From the NCBI GenBank assembly GCA_031271555.1, contig JAISVN010000104.1:1-5281 (forward strand): a DNA stretch of 5,281 nucleotides. Direction: 5' to 3'. The position numbers were made by a program, and so were the translations under genes. The stretch is from Candidatus Methanoplasma sp. Its GTDB lineage: Archaea; Thermoplasmatota; Thermoplasmata; Methanomassiliicoccales; Methanomethylophilaceae. Positions 1-5,281 of the stretch are shown in pieces. Every line of letters begins with the position of its first letter. The stretch's first letter is position 1. The notes under the pieces are model-generated. The model saw only the letters and a program-made list of their open reading frames with translations, did no database searches and had not been told where the DNA came from.

Positions 1-140
1 ACACCGAACGCAGGGAGTTCTCCAGGACACTGGCTCTTCCGTGCAGGGTCGAACCGGGCTCTGCTGCGATGGAGTACAACAACGGGATACTGGAGGTCAC
101 GCTTGCCTCTGCGGATGCGTCGGCATCTTCCAATCCCTGA
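1..140 (+). CDS. Small heat-shock protein Hsp20/alpha-crystallin family, 3' part only
   Basis: This is the C-terminal end of a small heat-shock protein, an ATP-independent holdase that binds unfolding proteins in the cytoplasm. The first complete codon is at position 3, and 45 codons run to TGA at 138-140. The translation begins TERREFSRTLALPCRVEPGS and continues through AAMEYNNGILEVTL. It matches the end of the alpha-crystallin domain: the reef.Rt..LP..V strand region followed by the family signature A-x-x-x-n-G-v-L (AAMEYNNGIL). The tail after the last beta strand is short, ASADASASSNP, and has no I-x-I/V motif, which usually docks neighbouring subunits in sHSP oligomers. The gene converges on the methyltransferase gene, with 29 bases between the two stop codons. 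The start and most of the domain lie left of the window. Overlapping open frames on both strands here are shadows of this gene. Family assignment is fairly sure; the fragment is short. Confidence 0.82.
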   Translation, partial: TERREFSRTLALPCRVEPGSAAMEYNNGILEVTLASADASASSNP

Positions 141-169
141 AACCGATTCTTTGCTGGCGCTGGATATCG

Positions 170-1000
170 TCAGATATTCCATACCAGCATTCCAAGCGTC
201 ATGGTCTTCTTTTCCTCTACAACGCCGTCCGTGACATGAGAGCTCACAACCGAATTTATTATATCACGGACCTCGGAAGTCAGGTCCATATATTTTCTGA
301 TCAGCCGTTCCTGCGCAGAGACGGCTTCTTTGAATGTCATCTCTGTCCTGCGCTCTTCCGAATAGAATTTCAGTACGGGGCTGCGTCCGATGGAGCAGAG
401 ATAACGACAAGGGAAATTGGTGTTGTATCCTTTGAAAGAGTAGTCCTTGCCAAGCTCCGCCCATATCTCTGAAGGCATCCCCGGGGTTGGGTTCGCGGAC
501 GACACATATACGCACGTATCGCGCGAGTATGATTCCATCCTGAGCAGAGATTCAGGATTGTTCAGAGGCGGGCAGAGGGAAGCGAACACGATGTCGTACT
601 TCTCATCCGTATCGAAATCCTCCCACATGCAGACATGCGATGATACGTTGTCAATGCCTTTGGCACTGCATTCCGCATTAAGGCGGTCGATCATCCTTTT
701 GCTTCCGTCGAAGCAGCATATGCTTCCGACATATGGAGAGAACATCTTCTCGTAAAGCCCTGGGCCGCACCCTATGTCCAGCATTGTTCTGTCCTCGCCG
801 AGTATGCCCGCATCGATCAGGTCTATGAGCATCTCCTCCCTTATGCCGGCATATTCCTCTCCGGAATACGTTTTAGCGGAATCGTCCCAGCATCCTGCGA
901 TCGTCTGTTCGCTCAGCTTTTCCACAGCGAACGGGTGCCTGTTGCGTTCCGATTCCCACTCTGAGCATATCGACTGCGTCTCTTGAGGGTCTATCGCCAT
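170..1000 (-). CDS. Class I SAM-dependent methyltransferase, last gene of the ABC importer operon
   Basis: A 276-residue cytosolic protein with a Rossmann-type methyltransferase fold. Visible motifs are motif I MLDIGCGPG (residues 73-81, the S-adenosylmethionine loop), an acidic residue ending strand 2 in CCFDGSKRMIDRL (Asp98), and the motif IV region YDIVFASLCPPL (135-146). An N-terminal helical segment contains the pattern W-D-D-S-A-K-T-Y (38-45), common just before the core of UbiE-like methyltransferases. The C-terminal part has no recognised substrate-binding domain. The ATG directly follows the permease TGA with no gap. A possible ribosome-binding sequence, GGTGG, lies at 1010-1006, five bases before the ATG inside the permease gene, so translational coupling is likely. 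The substrate cannot be read from the sequence. Its position suggests methylation of the imported metal chelate, its ligand or a related cofactor, which is inference. Fold is sure, role unknown. Confidence 0.9.
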   Translation of the reverse strand: MAIDPQETQSICSEWESERNRHPFAVEKLSEQTIAGCWDDSAKTYSGEEYAGIREEMLIDLIDAGILGEDRTMLDIGCGPGLYEKMFSPYVGSICCFDGSKRMIDRLNAECSAKGIDNVSSHVCMWEDFDTDEKYDIVFASLCPPLNNPESLLRMESYSRDTCVYVSSANPTPGMPSEIWAELGKDYSFKGYNTNFPCRYLCSIGRSPVLKFYSEERRTEMTFKEAVSAQERLIRKYMDLTSEVRDIINSVVSSHVTDGVVEEKKTMTLGMLVWNI

Positions 1001-2089
1001 TCAGACCACCATCCTGTCATTGTTGCGGATGAGCAGATAGATGAGTATCGGGGCTCCGACAAGCGCTGTTATCGCTCCGACAGGCAGCATCAGCGGATTT
1101 ACCAGGTCCTTTGCGATTATGTCCGCTATGACCAGGAGCGTCGCCCCCGTTACCAGCGACGCGGGCAGGAGATAACGCATATTGTTCCCCACGAATATTC
1201 TGGATATCTGCGGAGCAAGAAGACAGACGAAACCGATCGCACCGACGAAGCTTACCGCGACCGCTGTCGAAAGACACGCCAGGATTATCGATGCTGTCCT
1301 TACCGCTTTTACATTGACGCCCAGCGAGGTTGCTGTGTCGTCGCCCATCCTCATGATGTCTATGTCCTTCATAAGGTAGAACGAAGCGGCAAGCGTGAAC
1401 AACAATGTGGCAGCTACATACGGCAGCTGTTCGAACATTGCGCCGTTGAGATCGCCCACCGACCAGAACAATGCGGCCTTAACGGCGTCGGCTTCTCCGA
1501 AGTATTGCATTATGGTGTTGGCGGCGCTAAAGAGATAGGAGATCGATATTCCTATCAATATCATGGTCGTGGTCGTTATGCTGCGCTTGGCTGATGTGAT
1601 TAGTATAATAGCTGCGGGGATCAATGAGAATATGAACGCATTGAGGATCGTACCGAAATTCCCGACTGCCGCCGTCATTCCCAGAATGATCGACAGCCCC
1701 GCTCCGAATGCGGCGCTCGAAGACACGCCGAGCGTGTACGGTGTGGCAAGAGGGTTCTTCAGTATCGTCTGTACGATGCACCCTCCTATCGCGAATATTC
1801 CGCCTACAAAGACCGCCATAAGTACCCTTGGTGCGTAAACGTTCATCACAATTTCCTGCGTCTTGCTGGGAACATCGAACGTCCCGGGGAATATCTGATT
1901 GATGAAGGTCTCATAGACCTGGACCGGAGTTATGGTCGTGGAGCTTATCGTCACGGAATAGCACGTCAGGATCAAAAGTGCGGCGGCCATGAGCAGGATG
2001 TACAATATCTGCCTCTTGCGGCCTTTGCGGACAGACTCTCTGTCGGCATCCTGCTCCGCCTTTCCGAACAATCTCTCCAGCACACGCAT
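1001..2089 (-). CDS. FecCD/BtuC-family ABC transporter permease
   Basis: The membrane subunit of an importer for ferric chelates, haem or corrinoids; two copies would normally form the translocation channel. The protein has 362 residues. A charged cytosolic N-terminus (1-27) precedes the first membrane helix (about 28-47), and further hydrophobic segments fit the family's usual ten or so helices. Family motifs are YAPRVLMAVFVGGIFAIGG (85-103), Q107 and NPLATPYTLGVSSSAAFGAG (112-131), GFVCLLAPQISR (286-297, the ATPase-coupling loop, where PQ replaces the usual PH) and LPVGAITALVGAP (335-347). I chose the ATG at 2089. An in-frame ATG at 2173 would overlap the binding-protein gene and force translation through a terminator-like hairpin, adding 28 residues unlike the family. 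The gene lies 46 bases after the binding-protein stop and abuts the methyltransferase. Ligand specificity cannot be inferred from this subunit. Confidence 0.93.
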   Translation of the reverse strand: MRVLERLFGKAEQDADRESVRKGRKRQILYILLMAAALLILTCYSVTISSTTITPVQVYETFINQIFPGTFDVPSKTQEIVMNVYAPRVLMAVFVGGIFAIGGCIVQTILKNPLATPYTLGVSSSAAFGAGLSIILGMTAAVGNFGTILNAFIFSLIPAAIILITSAKRSITTTTMILIGISISYLFSAANTIMQYFGEADAVKAALFWSVGDLNGAMFEQLPYVAATLLFTLAASFYLMKDIDIMRMGDDTATSLGVNVKAVRTASIILACLSTAVAVSFVGAIGFVCLLAPQISRIFVGNNMRYLLPASLVTGATLLVIADIIAKDLVNPLMLPVGAITALVGAPILIYLLIRNNDRMVV

Positions 2090-2102
2090 CTTACGAGACC
2101 CC

Positions 2103-2133
2103 AAAAAGTGAAAAAAATAGAGGCGATGCCTCT
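2103..2133 (-). terminator. Hairpin plus T-runs between binding-protein and permease genes (attenuator-like)
   Basis: Read on the minus strand, two bases after the binding-protein TGA, AGAGGC-ATC-GCCTCT forms a perfect six-base-pair stem with a three-base loop (2133-2119). It is followed by A, seven T (2117-2111), CAC and five T (2107-2103). This looks like an intrinsic terminator. In archaea T-runs alone can release RNA polymerase, so the T-runs may be the working part. Because the permease and methyltransferase genes follow on the same strand, partial termination is more likely than complete termination. It would give more binding protein than permease, a common need in importers. The element could also protect the 3' end of the upstream transcript. 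An alternative reading is that TATTTTTT (2119-2112), beginning 30 bases before the permease ATG, is a weak TATA box. Confidence 0.6.
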
Positions 2134-2135
2134 GT

Positions 2136-3539
2136 TCAGGCCTGTCCTGTGTACACGAACACACCTTTCTCATTCACATCATAGTTTTCTATGCCCATCC
2201 ATTTGACATACTCGTTATGCATCTTGACCGGATCTATGCCAGAGTATTCATCCGGGTTGATTATATTTCCCATGTATGCCGCAAGGAGTATCCCTCCTGT
2301 ACAACCATTCCTGAAATCACCCGCGATCAGCGTTATGATCTCGTCCGCTATCAGAGTACGGCTGCCTGCATCGGCACACGCAGCTTTCATTTCAGTGTGG
2401 TCGTCTACGGCATATCCGTGGTCTGGCACTCCTTTGTTTATCGTCCCTCCGTATGTGTATTTCACCAAGTGGAGGAATATGAAATCGGCATGGACATTTG
2501 GATCGTCGTTGAATATCGCATCCACCTGGACCGACGGATTGCTTGCACCGTCCTTTCCAAGAACTTTCAGTATGTTGACACCTCCCGCCAGCGACACTGC
2601 CTGTCCGAGAGGGTCTTCGGTCCTGTACAAAGTAAAGGTCTTTTTTGTTTCATCCATGAAGTACTGGGTCGATGTGTAGTTGCTCATGGCCACGACGGGC
2701 TTGTCCGAATCCGATATGCTGTTCGCAGTTTCCATGAGTCTGTCCCTGTTTTCCAGTACCCACTGCGTATATCCTTCTGCACGCTCAACACTGCCGAAGA
2801 TGTACCCTGCCTTGAGTATGCCCTGGATGAAGTTGGACTTGGAAGTGTTTGTCAGATCCGGAACGTAAAGCCCAAGGTACAGGACGTCGCAGTCCACTAT
2901 CTTCTCTCTCTTCTCTTCATATTTCGCTGCTGTCAGGGGTGCGAATATAAGGAGGACATCCAGATCGAGACCGTTCACAAAGTCGTAGTCCGGTACGCTC
3001 ATGTTCACCATGTTGGCTATGCTCTTCTGCTTCTCCGCATTGAAATAGAATTCGCGGCACATGTACGGCGCGTTGTCGACCGCCACCAATTTGTCACTCT
3101 GCCCGAGAATCAGCATCATCTCGGTGTTGGTGAAATACTCGGCACCTATCCTGTCGATATCCAGGTCGATGTCGCGTTCCTGCTGTATGCCGTCGAGGAA
3201 CCACAGGTGTTTCGCGGTCCCGTTGGCTATCGCCCGTATCTGCTCGGCATCTTTGCCGTCTATCTTGCCGTCGTTGTTCGCATCGGCGAACCTCGTGCTC
3301 ATCCTGCTCTCGATATCGGATATTTTGTCTTGGTCCGCATCAGACACCGCTTTGACGTAATCTTCGACCAGCTTCGCATCATTCTCATCGATCTTCCAGT
3401 CTTTGTCCGCGTTCCCGAATATCTCGAGGTTTACATCGATGGGTTTTGCGTCCCCATCGTTTTTCAATATGATGTACGCCGCTGCGCCAGCAGCCACCAG
3501 GATGGCGATCGCGATCACGGCACCGAATTTGGCATTCAT
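2136..3539 (-). CDS. Membrane-anchored ABC transporter substrate-binding protein with dockerin-like EF-hands
   Basis: The extracytoplasmic receptor of the importer, 467 residues. A hydrophobic stretch (about 5-25) followed by Lys-Asn-Asp forms a signal peptide or uncleaved anchor. There is no lipobox cysteine. Next come two EF-hand-like calcium loops, NADKDWKIDEND (43-54) and DANNDGKIDGKD (86-97), each followed by a helix as in type I dockerin repeats. Between them, DADQDKISDIE (67-77) looks like a third, one-residue-short copy. From about residue 110 the protein resembles iron-complex-type (TroA-like) binding proteins, with the segment MMLILGQSDKLVAVDNAP, the phrase LDLDVLLIFAP, a long linker helix and a C-terminal lobe. 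I chose ATG 3539 because the membrane segment starts there and a TATA box sits 29 bases upstream. An in-frame ATG at 3596 would add 19 polar residues and swallow the promoter. Ligand is unknown; ferric chelate, haem or corrinoid are all possible. Confidence 0.9.
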   Translation of the reverse strand: MNAKFGAVIAIAILVAAGAAAYIILKNDGDAKPIDVNLEIFGNADKDWKIDENDAKLVEDYVKAVSDADQDKISDIESRMSTRFADANNDGKIDGKDAEQIRAIANGTAKHLWFLDGIQQERDIDLDIDRIGAEYFTNTEMMLILGQSDKLVAVDNAPYMCREFYFNAEKQKSIANMVNMSVPDYDFVNGLDLDVLLIFAPLTAAKYEEKREKIVDCDVLYLGLYVPDLTNTSKSNFIQGILKAGYIFGSVERAEGYTQWVLENRDRLMETANSISDSDKPVVAMSNYTSTQYFMDETKKTFTLYRTEDPLGQAVSLAGGVNILKVLGKDGASNPSVQVDAIFNDDPNVHADFIFLHLVKYTYGGTINKGVPDHGYAVDDHTEMKAACADAGSRTLIADEIITLIAGDFRNGCTGGILLAAYMGNIINPDEYSGIDPVKMHNEYVKWMGIENYDVNEKGVFVYTGQA

Positions 3540-3550
3540 GCAGTCCGCAT

Positions 3551-3575
3551 TATGTTTTTCATATTTAATAACATA
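3551..3575. promoter_or_regulatory. Possible operator: 6-bp inverted repeat around the binding-protein TATA box
   Basis: TATGTT (3551-3556) and AACATA (3570-3575) are perfect inverted copies separated by 13 bases. The centre of symmetry, 3563, falls within the minus-strand TATA box at 3561-3568. A dimeric repressor bound here would block TBP and so shut off the operon. Against this, the region is AT-rich, where six-base arms arise easily by chance, and it does not match any metal-regulator operator I know. Confidence 0.22.
3561..3568 (-). promoter_or_regulatory. TATA box of the binding-protein/permease/methyltransferase operon
   Basis: On the minus strand TTAAATAT occupies 3568-3561, and its first base is 29 bases before the ATG at 3539. 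Archaeal transcription starts roughly 25-27 bases downstream of the box centre, which would be at or beside the A of the ATG. No Shine-Dalgarno sequence precedes the ATG, so the message is probably leaderless. This also supports ATG 3539 over the in-frame ATG at 3596, whose reading frame would run through the box. Confidence 0.62.
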
Positions 3576-3600
3576 CTTTTTTGAAATTCGTAACACAAAG

Positions 3601-3607
3601 TTATAAG
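3601..3607 (+). promoter_or_regulatory. TATA box of the ATPase gene
   Basis: TTATAAG begins 31 bases before the ATG at 3632 and is preceded by an A-rich stretch (ACACAAAG) that could be the TFB recognition element. No Shine-Dalgarno sequence lies between the box and the ATG, which fits a leaderless message. The core TTATAA is its own reverse complement, so it might also fire leftward, which would give the binding-protein transcript a leader of about 40 bases. Confidence 0.65.
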
Positions 3608-3631
3608 AAAAGGCAACTAATACACGGCAAC

Positions 3632-4390
3632 ATGAAACTCAGAATGGAGGGGGTCGAATTCAGCTACGGCAGCGATCCGATACTGCAGAACATATGCTTG
3701 GAGCTGCATCCCTCTGAAGTTCTTGGCATCCTCGGGCCCAACGGTTCCGGAAAGACGACCATGCTCAAGTGCATAAACGGTATTTTGACCCCTAAACAGG
3801 GGAGCATAGCTTTGGATGCGGAAGAGGTCCGGTCCATGCCCCGGCAGGATGTTGCAAAGAACATAAGCTACGTCCCTCAGAATTCTCAGAACATTGCATC
3901 ACCGAATGTGTTCGAGGTCGTCCTTATGGGCCGAAGACCCCACATCAAATGGGAATTCGGAGAAAGGGATAAGGAGATCGCATGGAAAGCCATGGAAGAT
4001 ATGGGAGTGAAGATGTTTGCGTCAGTGGAGTTCAGCAAACTGAGCAGCGGACAGGCGCAAAGGGTGCTCATAGCCAGGGCGATAGCGCAAGAGACGAGGA
4101 TACTCCTTCTGGACGAACCCACAAGCAACTTGGATATCAAACATCAGATCGATGTCATGAACACGATACACAGGACAGTGCATGATATGAAAATAGGGGC
4201 TTGCGCAATAGTGCATGATCTGGACCTTGCCATGAGATTCTGCGACAGGATAATCCTTCTGAGCGAGGGCAGGATCGTGGCTGCCGGTCCGACAAGGACC
4301 GTTCTCACTCCGGCCAATATCAAAAACGTCTACGGCGTGGATTCTGTAATTGATGAATCATACAGAAGGCCGCGTGTGCTGATACTTTGA
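3632..4390 (+). CDS. ABC transporter ATP-binding protein, FecE/BtuD-like
   Basis: The cytosolic ATPase that powers the importer, 252 residues, normal for the family. It shows every nucleotide-binding element: Walker A GPNGSGKTT (35-43), the Q-loop glutamine Q83 in YVPQ, the signature LSSGQ (137-141, Ser replacing the common Gly in LSGGQ), Walker B ILLLDEP (157-163) with catalytic Glu162, the D-loop SNLD (165-168) and the switch histidine H195 in IVHD. The segment VLMGRRPHIKW (97-107) is typical of FecE/BtuD-type ATPases coupling to FecCD permeases. I chose ATG 3632 because the protein then begins at the family's usual position (MKLRMEGVEFSYG) and a TATA box sits 31 bases upstream. A TTG at 3581 would add 17 residues and include the promoter. 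The gene is divergent from the binding-protein gene instead of following the permease, so the importer is made from two transcripts. Confidence 0.95.
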   Translation: MKLRMEGVEFSYGSDPILQNICLELHPSEVLGILGPNGSGKTTMLKCINGILTPKQGSIALDAEEVRSMPRQDVAKNISYVPQNSQNIASPNVFEVVLMGRRPHIKWEFGERDKEIAWKAMEDMGVKMFASVEFSKLSSGQAQRVLIARAIAQETRILLLDEPTSNLDIKHQIDVMNTIHRTVHDMKIGACAIVHDLDLAMRFCDRIILLSEGRIVAAGPTRTVLTPANIKNVYGVDSVIDESYRRPRVLIL

Positions 4391-4397
4391 ACATTAG

Positions 4398-4423
4398 CGG
4401 CCGAATGTTCGGAAATTCGGCCG
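4398..4423. repeat. 9-bp perfect inverted repeat between ATPase and regulator genes
   Basis: CGGCCGAAT (4398-4406) and ATTCGGCCG (4415-4423) are exact inverted copies around the eight-base loop GTTCGGAA. The left arm can instead pair with the loop, since CCGAA (4401-4405) and TTCGG (4408-4412) are also inverted copies, and TTCGG recurs at 4416-4420. It begins seven bases after the ATPase stop codon and ends 29 bases before the TATA box of the regulator gene. No T-run follows, so it is not a standard terminator. It could be an operator for the regulator, a 3' end stabiliser of the ATPase message, or both. The repeat is certain; the function is a guess. Confidence 0.7.
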
Positions 4424-4452
4424 ATACAACAATTTCATCAGGATGTACTATC

Positions 4453-4460
4453 TTATATAG
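4453..4460 (+). promoter_or_regulatory. TATA box of the Cro/C1-type regulator gene
   Basis: TTATATAG is a near-consensus archaeal TATA box. Its first base lies 31 bases before the ATG at 4484, the same spacing as for the ATPase gene. No Shine-Dalgarno sequence is present before the ATG, so a leaderless transcript is expected. The regulator therefore has its own promoter and does not depend on read-through from the ATPase gene. Confidence 0.75.
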
Positions 4461-4483
4461 AAGAACAACCGCTTCCATACTAT

Positions 4484-5281
4484 ATGACCAGAGAGGAACT
4501 CATCAACACCACCCGCGCCATATTGGCAAAGGCAGGTTTCGACATATCCTCTTCCCTCAACCTGCGCAGCATATGTTTTGACATAGTCGCAAGGAAGGAC
4601 GAAACGCTGATCATAATCAAGGTCCTCAGCAACGTTGACGCATTCTCGAGGGAGAATGCGGAGGATATGAAGGTCCTTGCGGATGCGCTCAAAGCAACGC
4701 CTTTGCTTATCGGAGAGACCTCCAGTTCCGGACCCCTTGAGGCCGGCATCGTATACTCAAGATTCAAGATCCCGATAATATCTAACGAAACTCTCGCCGA
4801 ACACCTTCTGGAGGAAGTGCCTCCGTTCATATTCGCGGCACCCGGCGGCCTTTATGTCAAGATAGACAACAATCTGCTGAAAGAAGTAAGAGAGAACAGC
4901 GGCATAAGCCTGGGCACTCTGGCGGAAACGGCAGGAGTATCCAGGCGCACGATACAGATGTATGAATCGGGCATGGGGGCAATGATCGATGCCGCAATGC
5001 GGCTTGAGGAGTTCCTCCAGGTTCCCATAATAGAGGCGCTGAATCCGTTCGAATACAAGAGCGAGAAGAAACCTGAAGAGTATGAGGTTACCGGCAGCAA
5101 AAGGACGTCGTCTAACGCCCTCAACCGTCTGCTTGACATAGGGTTCGCCATAACTCCGGTCACGAAGAGCCCTTTCGAGGCAATAACCAGAAGCAGGCAG
5201 ACCATCATCCTAACAGGACTCGGCACTGATGAGGACAGGCTCGTCCAGAAGGCCCTTATCGCATCGGAGATCTCGAAGATA
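4484..5281 (+). CDS. Archaeal Cro/C1-type HTH transcriptional regulator (COG1395-like), 3' end cut off
   Basis: A predicted DNA-binding regulator; 266 codons are present and the frame is still open at the window edge. Family members, as I recall, are somewhat over 300 residues, so most of the gene is here. Residues 1 to about 115 form an alpha/beta domain containing the pattern FDIVAR-(x)6-IIIKV (32-47), which recalls the core of PD-(D/E)XK nuclease folds; that link is only a suggestion. Residues 131-186 are a Cro/C1 helix-turn-helix, LLKEVRENSGISLGTLAETA followed by GVSRRTIQMYESG. From about 206 a further alpha/beta domain follows (NALNRLLDIGFAITPV, TIILTGLG). The start is set by the TATA box 31 bases upstream and by the normal N-terminus MTREELI. 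This family is widely conserved in archaea and its targets are not well defined, so control of the neighbouring importer is possible but not shown. Confidence 0.9.
   Translation, partial: MTREELINTTRAILAKAGFDISSSLNLRSICFDIVARKDETLIIIKVLSNVDAFSRENAEDMKVLADALKATPLLIGETSSSGPLEAGIVYSRFKIPIISNETLAEHLLEEVPPFIFAAPGGLYVKIDNNLLKEVRENSGISLGTLAETAGVSRRTIQMYESGMGAMIDAAMRLEEFLQVPIIEALNPFEYKSEKKPEEYEVTGSKRTSSNALNRLLDIGFAITPVTKSPFEAITRSRQTIILTGLGTDEDRLVQKALIASEISKI

Noticed and set aside
1..133. Open minus-strand frame with TTG (133) or GTG (100) starts, reading like a short helix-turn-helix protein
   Set aside because: The plus-strand frame at 3-140 shows a clear Hsp20 signature over the same bases, so the minus-strand frame is its shadow. 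It has no ATG and no promoter.
41..472. 143-codon plus-strand open frame crossing Hsp20 and the methyltransferase
   Set aside because: It is out of frame with Hsp20, antisense to the motif-bearing methyltransferase gene, and its Cys- and Arg-rich translation resembles no family.
983..1594. 203-codon plus-strand open frame antisense to the permease gene
   Set aside because: The translation is rich in Arg, Tyr and His with no known motif, and the minus strand has unambiguous FecCD motifs.
2090..2173. 28-residue upstream extension of the permease from ATG 2173
   Set aside because: It would overlap the binding-protein gene and read through the hairpin and T-runs, and the added residues do not resemble the family N-terminus.
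2217..3584. 455-codon plus-strand open frame antisense to the binding-protein gene
   Set aside because: Despite its length it has no recognisable domain, and the opposite strand encodes a protein with anchor, EF-hands and binding domain. Long antisense frames arise from codon bias.
3581..3631. TTG start at 3581 for the ATPase
   Set aside because: The extension contains the TATA box, adds residues not seen in the family, and a well-placed ATG exists at 3632.
4480..5226. Minus-strand open frames antisense to the regulator gene (4480-4830 and 4852-5226)
   Set aside because: They are shadows of the plus-strand regulator, which has a clear Cro/C1 helix-turn-helix and an uninterrupted frame to the window edge.

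Overview
The window reads as archaeal chromosomal DNA, most likely a Thermoplasmata-type methanogen such as a Methanomassiliicoccales member. That assignment is inferred from three things: TATA boxes a fixed distance from start codons that lack Shine-Dalgarno sites, an archaeal-type Cro/C1 regulator of the COG1395 kind, and an iron-complex-type binding protein carrying dockerin-like EF-hands. The sequence is gene-dense with balanced base composition. I see no tRNA, rRNA, CRISPR array or insertion sequence.

Layout. Positions 1-140 (+) hold the 3' end of a small heat-shock protein (Hsp20), cut by the window edge. It converges on a minus-strand operon read leftward from 3539: a membrane-anchored substrate-binding protein (3539-2136), a FecCD/BtuC-type permease (2089-1001) and a class I SAM-dependent methyltransferase (1000-170). 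The matching ATPase (3632-4390) is divergent from the binding protein across a 92-bp intergenic region carrying a TATA box for each direction. After a 9-bp inverted repeat comes a third TATA box and a Cro/C1-type helix-turn-helix regulator (4484 to the right edge, incomplete).

How it fits together. Binding protein, permease and ATPase make a complete importer of the family that takes up ferric chelates, haem or corrinoids; the sequence does not identify the substrate. The methyltransferase starts on the base after the permease stop codon and so is probably translationally coupled. This suggests it acts on the imported compound, its chelator or a related cofactor. A hairpin followed by T-runs lies in the 46-bp gap between the binding-protein and permease genes and could set a high binding-protein to permease ratio. 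The most noteworthy points are this attenuator-like element, the EF-hand module in the binding protein, the coupled methyltransferase, the uniform leaderless promoter geometry and the inverted repeat upstream of the regulator. Nothing here clearly proves a new system.
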